NCBI GenBank assembly: GCA_947037905.1
Contig: CAMQUX010000110.1
Span: 1-5,154, forward strand
Direction of reading: 5' to 3'
DNA: 5,154 nt
Source of the DNA: an uncultured Desulfovibrionaceae bacterium
GTDB taxonomy: Bacteria; Desulfobacterota; Desulfovibrionia; Desulfovibrionales; Desulfovibrionaceae
Position numbers and translations under genes: made by a program. The first letter of the stretch is position 1, and each line of letters starts with the position of its first letter. The notes beneath the pieces are model-generated. The model worked only from the letters and a program-made list of their open reading frames with translations. It was not told the DNA's origin and did no database searches. Shown here one piece after another: positions 1-5,108 of the stretch.

Positions 1-375
1 GAGCTAAAAGGAATACTCGAACAAATAGCAAATATAACATCAAAAGAGATAGCAGAAGAGCTTGCAAAAGTTGTTGGCGGGACTGAAATTTATATCCCAA
101 AAGACCCAAAAGAAACCTCTTTAATAAGTCAGATTATAGGCATAGAACATGCTCAAATTATTGCGGAAAAAATCGGCTATGGTAAAATATCTATACCCGC
201 AGGAGAATTTAGAGGACAAGGCGCAAGGACTAAATACATAGAAAGCTTACTTAGCCGTGGGTATCCGGTTAATTTAGTAGCAAGGCTTGCAGACTGTGGG
301 GAACGAACAGTTTGGAATATTAAAGCAAAAACAGAGAAAAAGATAAAAGAAAAATACCTAAGGTTACCTTTTTAA
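1..375 (+). CDS. Mor/C-family phage transcription activator (5' end cut by the window)
   Basis: This open frame runs from the first base to TAA at 373-375, giving 124 residues with no start in view. Mu Mor is about 129 aa and Mu C about 140 aa, so only a short N-terminus is probably missing. Seen: an acidic/helical N-terminal part with a GGTEIYIPK segment at window residues 30-38, a central stretch containing IGYGKISIPAG, and a C-terminal helix-turn-helix at about residues 79-108 (YIESLL ... NLVARLADCGERTVWNIK). Known of the family: dimeric activators that bind a dyad upstream of middle (Mor) or late (C) Mu promoters and recruit RNA polymerase. Inferred: because the gene lies just upstream of a tail operon, it may act as the late activator (C role), but sequence alone does not separate Mor from C. 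The gene is followed by its own terminator, so it is a separate transcription unit from the tail genes. Confidence 0.88.
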   Translation, partial: ELKGILEQIANITSKEIAEELAKVVGGTEIYIPKDPKETSLISQIIGIEHAQIIAEKIGYGKISIPAGEFRGQGARTKYIESLLSRGYPVNLVARLADCGERTVWNIKAKTEKKIKEKYLRLPF

Positions 376-385
376 ATAAAACAAA

Positions 386-414
386 AAGACCCTGCAAATG
401 TGCAGGGTTTTTTT
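386..414 (+). terminator. Rho-independent terminator after the Mor/C-like gene
   Basis: An inverted repeat, ACCCTGCA (389-396) against TGCAGGGT (401-408), forms an 8-bp stem with a 4-base loop. It is followed directly by a T run (408-414). It starts 11 bases after the stop codon and separates the activator gene from the tail operon. Confidence 0.9.
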
Positions 415-456
415 ACGCCTTCTCATTTGTTAAAAGAAAGTATGAGGAGCAAAAGT

Positions 457-478
457 CATTTGAGAAACATTTGAGAAG
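457..478. repeat. 11-bp tandem repeat, CATTTGAGAA units
   Basis: CATTTGAGAA occurs at 457-466 and again at 468-477, an 11-base step or about one helical turn. A partial upstream match, CATTTG, lies at 424-429. The arrangement suits cooperative protein binding on one DNA face upstream of the tail operon. The binding protein is unknown. Confidence 0.6.
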
Positions 479-504
479 AAAGGAAAATACACACAAACAG
501 CACG

Positions 505-541
505 GTATAAGTATTTCAACAAAAAGTTGCTCAAGTTATAC
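505..541. promoter_or_regulatory. Interrupted palindrome, candidate activator/operator site
   Basis: The pattern is GTATAA-N6-CAAC-N5-GTTG-N6-TTATAC, perfectly symmetric in spacing about position 523. It lies 28 bases upstream of the first ORF of the tail operon. There is no T tract, so it is not a good terminator. Mor and C of Mu bind interrupted dyads just upstream of the -10 region of the promoters they activate, so this is a reasonable candidate site for the activator encoded at 1-375. That link is inference. Confidence 0.5.
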
Positions 542-568
542 ACGTATTCATTAATTAGGTGGCGATAA

Positions 569-718
569 ATGCAAGTAAGAATAAATGCAGGTAGGAATAA
601 AGAAGTAATAATTCGCATACATCCTTTTATAGATGTATCGGAAAATAATGAAGGGAATATTGCAGTAATGTTAAACAAACCATTTAAAAAGGTAATTGGT
701 GCTCGATTTGGAAAATGA
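569..718 (+). CDS. Small hypothetical protein, first gene of the tail operon
   Basis: This 49-aa ORF starts at ATG 569, with AGGTGG (556-561) 7 bases upstream as a plausible ribosome binding site, and ends at TGA 716-718. The product is basic (many Lys/Arg) with alternating hydrophobic stretches (EVIIRIHPFIDV, NIAVMLNKPFKKVIG), suggesting a small beta-rich fold. No signal peptide or membrane segment is visible. It overlaps the Gp37-like gene by about 20 bases in another frame, as expected for translationally coupled phage genes. I do not recognise the family. It could be a small late phage protein or the remnant of a larger head-tail gene. The ribosome binding site and overlap support real translation. 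Confidence 0.5.
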   Translation: MQVRINAGRNKEVIIRIHPFIDVSENNEGNIAVMLNKPFKKVIGARFGK

Positions 719-1241
719 CATACAAAAAAAAGGTTTACAGCTATTTTTAAATGATACTCTAAACATATTTAAAAATAATGTAGTAGGTGTGCAGACTTTT
801 GAACTCCACTCTTCTCAATTCACACCACAAGACCTTGCAGAAATGAGCATACAAAAACCAGCAGTGCTTTTATCCCTACTTGGTATTAAAAACATAGTAA
901 CTAAGCCAATAGGATATGGGATTATTCTTGAACTAGCATGCTTTGTTCTTGCCGATAATGCAGCACAGGCGAGCAAAACACTCTGTAACAATCTAACAAT
1001 TTTGCCGTTTATAGAGAATATTTTGACAATACTTGAAAGTGATGAGCATTGGCAATTATCTCAGCTACCAGAAAATATACGGGCGGAGAGTCTCTACAGC
1101 GCAACAGGTGTGCAGGTAGCAGTATGGAACATTAAATGGGAGCAAGAAATAACTCTAGGCGCTACAAGCTCTGGAAATCTTGCAGATTTTTTAAATCTCG
1201 GCGTAACTTTAGACAAAACAGAAGAGGAAAAAAAGGACTAA
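699..1241 (+). CDS. Mu Gp37-like (DUF1834-type) tail protein
   Basis: This 180-aa protein lies two genes upstream of the sheath gene, the place Mu gp37 occupies. Seen: an N-terminal segment (LENDIQKKGLQLF), an alpha/beta middle, and a C-terminal VQVAVWNIKWEQEITLG strand pair that resembles the end of the Gp37 family. The tail end is highly charged (KTEEEKKD). The role of Mu gp37 is not firmly defined; proteins in this position are thought to act at the tail terminus or head-tail connection. Start choice: GTG 699 has AAAAAGG (686-692) 6 bases upstream. TTG 696 in the same frame is only 3 bases from it and would add one residue. The start overlaps the preceding ORF. The family call rests on gene order plus weak motif resemblance. 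Confidence 0.65.
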   Translation: MLDLENDIQKKGLQLFLNDTLNIFKNNVVGVQTFELHSSQFTPQDLAEMSIQKPAVLLSLLGIKNIVTKPIGYGIILELACFVLADNAAQASKTLCNNLTILPFIENILTILESDEHWQLSQLPENIRAESLYSATGVQVAVWNIKWEQEITLGATSSGNLADFLNLGVTLDKTEEEKKD

Positions 1242-1244
1242 AAA

Positions 1245-1421
1245 ATGGCAATAGTACATATCACACCAAAAGATAAAAAAAGAGTCTTAGATCCAATAAG
1301 CTTAAAAGCTTTACCTGTAGAGGGTTTGGATATGGATTTAACTCCTTACTGGCAACGTAGGGAAGATGAAGGATCAGTAGCAATAACGCTCATAAATAAA
1401 GATACAAAAAAGGAAAAATAA
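1245..1421 (+). CDS. DUF2635 family small tail-operon protein (Mu gp38-like)
   Basis: This 58-aa ORF runs from ATG 1245 to TAA 1419-1421. AAGGA about 6 bases before the start serves as ribosome binding site. It shows the DUF2635 pattern: an early beta segment (IVHITPKDKKRVLDP), then LPVEG, then YWQRREDEGSV, matching the family's DP...LP.EG...YW.RR..DG.V layout. This small protein sits directly before the sheath gene in many Mu-like phages; its function is unknown. Its stop codon overlaps the sheath start (TAATG, 1419-1423), implying translational coupling and a fixed expression ratio with the sheath. Confidence 0.85.
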   Translation: MAIVHITPKDKKRVLDPISLKALPVEGLDMDLTPYWQRREDEGSVAITLINKDTKKEK

Positions 1422-2932
1422 TGACAGTATCATTTAACGAAATACCTAAAAATGGAAGAGTCCCTGCAACATTTATTGAGTTTGATAACTCAAACGCAGT
1501 ACAAGGTGCAACACTTATGCCTTTCAAGGGTTTAATTTTTGGACAAAAACTTACAGCAGGCACAGCAGAAGCTTTAAAAACTGTAAAAGTAACAAGCAAA
1601 GAACAAGCTAAAATTCTTTTTGGTAAAGGTTCACAATTAGAAATGACCGTATCTGCACAATTAGAAGCAGATAACTCAACAGAAATCACAGTATTACCAC
1701 TAGAAGATAACCAAGCAGCAGTAGCTGCAACTGGAGAAATTCTTATAGATGGAGAAATAAAAATTGGCACACTAAGCCTTTATATTGCACCTTTTTACGA
1801 AGGTAGCTCTTTACGAGGTAAAGTAACTGTAGCAAGTCGTGCTGGTATGACAAGTGCAGATTTAGCAACAGCTCTAGCAGCTGCTATAAATGTAAAAGAA
1901 GACTTACCAGTAACAGCAAGCGCAACAGAAAACAAAGTGCTTTTGACCGCTAAAAATAAAGGTGAGGTTGGTAACAACATCGCAGTATGTCTTAATTACT
2001 TTGACGGCGAAGAATTACCATCAGGCCTATCATTAACTTTTAACGCAGCAGCTTTAGTAGGAAGTTTAAGCCCAAGCTTTGTATGGACAGGAACCCTTGC
2101 AGGAACAGTTGCTTTTTATGGCAATCAAGATCCAGCACGTCCTTTTCAAACACTCACTATTAAAGGAGTATTACCACCTAAAAAACTAAGTGGTATGCTA
2201 TTAAAAGGCGGAGCAACAAATCCAGATGTATCAAATGTTTTCGCTAAAATCGGCGACGAACAGTATCATATAGTAACATGTCCTTATACAGATTTAGCAA
2301 ATTTAACAGCTATTGCAATTGAGCTTAAAGATAGAAGAACAGCCACAAGACAAATAGATGGTATGTGCTTTTGTGCAGTAAATGGCACACATGCAGAAAT
2401 GAGCGAACTAGGTGATAGTTTAAATAGTGAAGATATTTGTATAATCGGCACAGGTGGTAGTTTTACCATGCAAGAGAAAAACTTACTCTTACACGATGGT
2501 ATCTCTACATACGCAGAAAATGCAGACAGTACAGTTTCAATACAAAGACTTATAACAACATACAAAACAAATACTGCAGGAGCAGAGGACACAAGCTATT
2601 TAGATGTGAACACTCTTCTAACTCTTTCATATCTACGATACGATTTTAAAAACTACATCATGCGTAAATACCCACGCCATAAACTAGCAAATGACGGAAC
2701 AATGTATGGTCTAGGTCAATCAATTATAACACCTAAAATAGGCAAAGCAGAAGCTATTGTATGTTATCGTAATTGGATGGAACTCGGTTTAGTAGAAAAT
2801 GCAGAAGGTTTTAAAGCAGGTTTAATTTGTGTAAGAGACAAACAAGATCCTAACCGTTTAAACTTTGTATTACCAGTAGATCTTATCAATCAATTACGAG
2901 TATCAGGCGTAAAAATCGCATTTACATTATAA
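1421..2932 (+). CDS. L: Contractile tail sheath protein (Mu gpL-like)
   Basis: This 503-aa protein is close to the ~495 aa of Mu gpL. Its N-terminal block, SFNEIPKNGRVPATFIEFDN followed by SNAVQG (about residues 4-29), is the hallmark of Mu-type sheath proteins. The middle (about 100-215) holds a beta-rich inserted domain (ILIDGEIKIGTLSLY ... AALAAAINVKEDLPVTA ... NKGEVGNNIAV). The C-terminal third carries the conserved sheath core, ending in VDLINQLRVSGVKIAFTL. Sheath subunits form the outer contractile cylinder around the tail tube and drive it through the host envelope on contraction. The ATG at 1421 has AGGA (1411-1414) at good spacing and overlaps the previous stop. It is intact, with no frameshift or internal stop. 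Confidence 0.95.
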   Translation: MTVSFNEIPKNGRVPATFIEFDNSNAVQGATLMPFKGLIFGQKLTAGTAEALKTVKVTSKEQAKILFGKGSQLEMTVSAQLEADNSTEITVLPLEDNQAAVAATGEILIDGEIKIGTLSLYIAPFYEGSSLRGKVTVASRAGMTSADLATALAAAINVKEDLPVTASATENKVLLTAKNKGEVGNNIAVCLNYFDGEELPSGLSLTFNAAALVGSLSPSFVWTGTLAGTVAFYGNQDPARPFQTLTIKGVLPPKKLSGMLLKGGATNPDVSNVFAKIGDEQYHIVTCPYTDLANLTAIAIELKDRRTATRQIDGMCFCAVNGTHAEMSELGDSLNSEDICIIGTGGSFTMQEKNLLLHDGISTYAENADSTVSIQRLITTYKTNTAGAEDTSYLDVNTLLTLSYLRYDFKNYIMRKYPRHKLANDGTMYGLGQSIITPKIGKAEAIVCYRNWMELGLVENAEGFKAGLICVRDKQDPNRLNFVLPVDLINQLRVSGVKIAFTL

Positions 2933-2950
2933 AATAGGAAGGAAAAAAAT

Positions 2951-3319
2951 ATGGCAACAGATAGTCGCAGAGCAGGTAAGATATTTTTCACTATAGACAG
3001 TGTTCAGTATGATGCTAAAGGCTCTTTCACTTACAATTTAGGAAAAGATAAACGTGAAGCAATGGTTGGGCATGATAAAGTTCATGGCTATAAAGTGCTT
3101 CCACAAGTACCTTATATCGAGGGCGAAATAACAGACAGCGGTCGTTTAAATCTTGAGAAATTGTTCGATCTTGATGGCGTAACAGTAACACTTGAGCTAG
3201 CAAATGGTAAAGCAATACTACTTCGCGAAGCATGGTATGCAGGCGAGGGAACAGTAAGCACCGAAGAGGGAAATATACAAATCCGCTTCGAGGGAATAAG
3301 CGCAGAAGAAGTTGCTTAG
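2951..3319 (+). CDS. M: Tail tube protein (Mu gpM-like)
   Basis: This 122-aa protein matches the ~118 aa Mu gpM tail tube family in length and pattern. It has an N-terminal GKIFFTIDSVQYDAKGSFTYNLG beta region, a VPYIEGEITDSGRLNLEKL segment in the middle (about residues 53-71), then LDGVTVTLELANGKAILLREAWYAGEG and a C-terminal strand (IQIRFEGISAEEV). The subunits stack as rings to make the rigid inner tube that conducts DNA. A strong AGGAAGG ribosome binding site lies just before ATG 2951, in an 18-base gap after the sheath stop. High expression would fit a major structural protein. Confidence 0.93.
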   Translation: MATDSRRAGKIFFTIDSVQYDAKGSFTYNLGKDKREAMVGHDKVHGYKVLPQVPYIEGEITDSGRLNLEKLFDLDGVTVTLELANGKAILLREAWYAGEGTVSTEEGNIQIRFEGISAEEVA

Positions 3320-3348
3320 CAAATAATAGAGAATAAAAAGGAAACAAT

Positions 3349-3633
3349 ATGAAACACGGTAAAATAATACTTTCCAAAGCTATCACGGTAAATGGTGAGG
3401 AAGTGAAAGAATTACAAGCAACAGAACCAACACTTGGAATGTTAGAGGGTGCAGAGCTTTTTGTAACCGAAAACGGAGAATTTAAAATAGATTTAAAAAC
3501 TCTCCCAAGACTCATGGCGAACGTGTGTAATATTCCTTTATCTTCAGCACGGCAAATATCATTGCAAGACATGCCAGCAATAATGGAGTTTGCAAAAGAT
3601 TTTTTGCCAGTTTCCCAGACAACTGGAGCATAA
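3349..3633 (+). CDS. Tail assembly chaperone (Mu gp41-like), probable frameshift parent
   Basis: This 94-aa protein sits between tube and tape measure, where tail assembly chaperones are found in contractile and siphophage tails. Seen: an N-terminal KIILSKAITVNGEEVKELQATEPTLG stretch, matching the Mu gp41-like pattern of a start strand, 'G..v..L..R.PT.g', then a helical body (LPRLMANVCNIPLSSARQISLQDMPAIMEFAKDFL). Chaperones of this class coat the tape measure and recruit tube subunits. The ribosome binding site AAGGAA lies about 6 bases before ATG 3349. Near the 3' end, codons GAT TTT TTG (3598-3606) create a T TTT TTG slippery site from which the -1 frame continues into the following GpE-like ORF. 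The zero-frame product ends 8 residues after the site. Confidence 0.87.
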   Translation: MKHGKIILSKAITVNGEEVKELQATEPTLGMLEGAELFVTENGEFKIDLKTLPRLMANVCNIPLSSARQISLQDMPAIMEFAKDFLPVSQTTGA

Positions 3634-3755
3634 TGCAAGAGGAAATCGTATATGTTTTTCATTTTTCTCTGAAAGATTTAAAAAATATGAATTCACAAGA
3701 ACTAGTGCGCTGGCACAAAGCAGCAGTACGTATCAATAAACAGGTAAATGGATAA
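3349..3755 (+). CDS. Predicted -1 frameshift fusion: chaperone + GpE-like domain
   Basis: If ribosomes slip back one base at T TTT TTG (3600-3606), 86 residues of the chaperone are joined to 49 residues of the -1 frame, giving a 135-aa protein. The -1 frame has no stop between the site and TAA 3753-3755. It reads ASFPDNWSIMQEE before entering the GpE-like segment, so the stretch upstream of that ORF's own ATG also looks coding. The design parallels the P2 E and E+E' pair and the lambda G/GT pair: a short abundant chaperone and a longer minor one whose extension contacts the tail tube or tape measure. This is a join across frames, so the listed span is not one uninterrupted frame. The shift is predicted, not observed. 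Confidence 0.7.
3600..3606 (+). promoter_or_regulatory. Programmed -1 ribosomal frameshift site (T TTT TTG)
   Basis: The heptamer lies in the correct X XXY YYZ register of the chaperone frame (gaT TTT TTG). It is the same sequence described for the phage P2 gene E frameshift. It is 25 bases before the zero-frame stop, and the -1 frame is open on both sides of the heptamer. A short inverted repeat, CCAGTT/AACTGG, follows directly (3607-3626). Confidence 0.7.
3633..3755 (+). CDS. P2 GpE-like short tail protein ORF
   Basis: This 40-codon ORF opens at ATG 3633, overlapping the chaperone stop (TAATG, 3631-3635). The sequence VYVFHFSLKDLKNMNSQELV followed by RWHKAAVRINK matches the P2 GpE family pattern: an aromatic-rich VxFHxP/S start, then M(S/N)xxEL, then W...A. 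It could be translated on its own, because GGAG (3625-3628) sits 4 bases upstream. It could equally be expressed only as the extension of the frameshifted chaperone fusion. The two modes are not exclusive. The tape measure gene starts 6 bases after its stop, the same neighbour as in P2 (E/E' then T). Confidence 0.8.
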   Translation: MQEEIVYVFHFSLKDLKNMNSQELVRWHKAAVRINKQVNG

Positions 3756-3761
3756 AATTGT

Positions 3762-4901
3762 ATGGCAGATATAAAACATAATAAAACAATAGAAACAATA
3801 GACAACTTTACAAAACATCTAGATGGCTTGGCAAAAGGTATGGGTGCTTTTACCAAAAAACTAAAAGCTCCAAATAGTATGCTAAAGGATGCAGATAGTG
3901 CTTATATAAGCCTTAGTAACATAAGCAGCACATTGCAATTTATTAGCAAAAATACGGGTTTAAGTAAATTTGGTAAAGATGCAGGAGCATTAGGAAAACA
4001 ACTCGGCAGTATTGTAACAGAGCTAAGTGCAGTTGCTGCAATTGATTCTTTTGCAACAAATGGCACTATAAACGATTCCTCTCAGCAACAGTCATTAAAT
4101 ATGATTAAAGGGCTGAGAGGACAGGCAGAGATTAAGCAAGAAGGCTTTTTGTCTATACTGGGTAAGGCAGCAGAGTTTCTCAATAAAGAAACTAACGGTG
4201 CAATTGTTGGTCTAAGCGCTGGGATTAAAAAAGGTATTGCTCTATTTGACACAGCAAGTTCGCTCATTACTGGAAAGTCTGATGCTTCTTCAGTAGACAG
4301 TGCAGCTAAGTCTCAAAATAGACAAACAGCAATATCAGCTACAGGCGTAGATAAAAAATCAGCAGACGGCAGTGTTACTGCGCAAAATAAAGATATACAG
4401 GCAAGAGATTCGCTCAGAGATCCTCTCATAGATCCGAGCATAATTGAGGGTATTATTTTAATAAGAGACAGTGCACAAATATTCATGTCAGCAGTTGCTA
4501 ATGTTAAAGATTTACTAGGCGCTACTGTGGGTAACATTGCCCCTCTAATTAAAGGACTAGCCACAGACTTAGGCTCATCTCTTGATATAGAGACTATCTC
4601 TAACGAGCTAGTAAAATTAATGCCAGAGGGCGTGCAAAATATGGTCTCGAGTTTATCTCATTTTGCCTCCTCTCTAAAAGGATTATTCGGCGAAAGCAAG
4701 GGGGGAATAAACACGGACTCTAAAAATAGAGATATTCTCCCTAGTGCTATCACTCAACAAGCTAGAAACGAATTTGGTGGAAATGTACAAGTAGAGTTTA
4801 GAAACGCACCCCCAAATATGAAAGTATTAAACACAAGCAGCAGCAGCGATAAAGTAAGTATTAATGTTGATGCTGGGTATAATATGTTAGCTTATATATA
4901 A
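3762..4901 (+). CDS. Short tail tape measure protein
   Basis: This 379-aa protein follows the chaperone/GpE pair, the standard tape measure position. Seen: a helical, Ala/Ser/Lys-rich body with long amphipathic stretches (residues 1-150), a Ser/Asp/Gln-rich, probably disordered linker (about 168-220), and a second helical block (about 225-310). The C-terminal beta segment NVQVEFRNAPPNMKV (341-355), then VSINVDAGYN, resembles the conserved C-terminus of Mu/P2-type tape measures ('v.f.NaP.g.rv ... dvGy'). It is far shorter than typical tape measures of contractile tails (Mu and P2 about 700-800 aa). I see no strong transmembrane helix, only mildly hydrophobic IVGLSAGIKKGIALF (about 147-161). 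Tape length sets tail length, so a short tail is predicted. ATG 3762 lacks a strong ribosome binding site (nearest AGGT is about 16 bases away), suggesting coupling to the upstream ORF. An internally deleted gene is the alternative. Confidence 0.72.
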   Translation: MADIKHNKTIETIDNFTKHLDGLAKGMGAFTKKLKAPNSMLKDADSAYISLSNISSTLQFISKNTGLSKFGKDAGALGKQLGSIVTELSAVAAIDSFATNGTINDSSQQQSLNMIKGLRGQAEIKQEGFLSILGKAAEFLNKETNGAIVGLSAGIKKGIALFDTASSLITGKSDASSVDSAAKSQNRQTAISATGVDKKSADGSVTAQNKDIQARDSLRDPLIDPSIIEGIILIRDSAQIFMSAVANVKDLLGATVGNIAPLIKGLATDLGSSLDIETISNELVKLMPEGVQNMVSSLSHFASSLKGLFGESKGGINTDSKNRDILPSAITQQARNEFGGNVQVEFRNAPPNMKVLNTSSSSDKVSINVDAGYNMLAYI

Positions 4902-4908
4902 TTATAAC

Positions 4909-4967
4909 AAAAAAACGGCATATAACTTTTCAGTAAAATTCAATGAAAAGATATATGTCGTTTTTTT
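4909..4967. terminator. Strong, possibly bidirectional terminator at the end of the tail operon
   Basis: Arms of 24 bases (4909-4932 and 4944-4967) pair with 22 Watson-Crick pairs, one G-U wobble and one A-A mismatch around an 11-base loop. The arms begin with A7 and end with T7, so the structure gives a hairpin plus U tract on either strand. It starts 7 bases after the tape measure stop. It marks the end of the tail transcription unit and could also stop transcription arriving from the right. Confidence 0.88.
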
Positions 4968-5004
4968 ATTTCTTAGTGTTTTATGCTGAAAAGTTATATG
5001 TCGT
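4915..5004. repeat. Three copies of an 18-bp element TGAAAAGTTATATGTCGT
   Basis: Copy 1 is on the minus strand at 4915-4932 (one difference, C for T in TGCCGT). Copy 2 is on the plus strand at 4944-4961 (one difference, GATATATG). Copy 3 is on the plus strand at 4987-5004. Copies 1 and 2 form the stem of the terminator. Copy 3 is not needed for it and could pair with copy 1 in a competing hairpin. Repeated sites near a Mu-type prophage end may be transposase binding sites, but that is speculative. Confidence 0.7.
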
Positions 5005-5022
5005 AAGATACTCTTTAAAAAT

Positions 5023-5092
5023 TCTTCCAAAGTCTCATATAGTCTTGTATGGTCTCATATAATCCTATTTAATCTTATTAAGTTTCACTCAC
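5023..5092. repeat. Degenerate 10-bp phased tandem repeat (consensus TCTYATATAR)
   Basis: About seven consecutive 10-base units can be read: TCTTCCAAAG, TCTCATATAG, TCTTGTATGG, TCTCATATAA, TCCTATTTAA, TCTTATTAAG and TTTCACTCAC. Units 2 and 4 share nine bases exactly. The exact 10-base step means the pyrimidine starts lie on one face of the helix. No ORF spans this stretch on either strand. Confidence 0.6.
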
Positions 5093-5108
5093 ATTATTCT
5101 CTGTCGCA

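Larger units (their letters stand above)
415..568 (+). promoter_or_regulatory. Intergenic control region of the tail operon
   Basis: These 154 bases between a terminator and the first small ORF contain no convincing gene. They hold a tandem 11-bp repeat (457-478), a large interrupted dyad (505-541), AT-rich candidate -10 sequences downstream of the dyad (for example TATTCA at 545-550) and an AGGTGG Shine-Dalgarno-like sequence (556-561). There is no clear consensus -35 box, which fits an activator-dependent Mu late promoter. The exact start of transcription cannot be assigned from sequence. The promoter assignment is inferred from position. Confidence 0.55.

Noticed and set aside
505..541. 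The dyad read as a terminator
   Set aside because: There is no T tract after it, the stem is interrupted by non-pairing 6-base blocks, and a proper terminator already exists at 386-414.
430..678. An 82-codon minus-strand frame in the control region
   Set aside because: Its Phe/Tyr/Leu-rich translation is what AT-rich non-coding DNA gives. It overlaps the dyad, the repeats and the better supported 49-aa plus-strand ORF.
1390..1770. A 126-codon minus-strand frame opposite the sheath N-terminus
   Set aside because: It is antisense to an intact, clearly recognised sheath gene and has no domain of its own.
3027..3662. A 211-codon open frame on the minus strand opposite the tube and chaperone genes
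   Set aside because: It lies antisense to two well-supported tail genes, has a low-complexity, Leu/Phe-rich translation with no recognisable domain, and no ribosome binding site context. It is a shadow frame.
5023..5092. The 10-bp repeats as a CRISPR array
   Set aside because: The units are directly adjacent with no spacers, are only 10 bases long and degenerate, and no cas-like gene is present.
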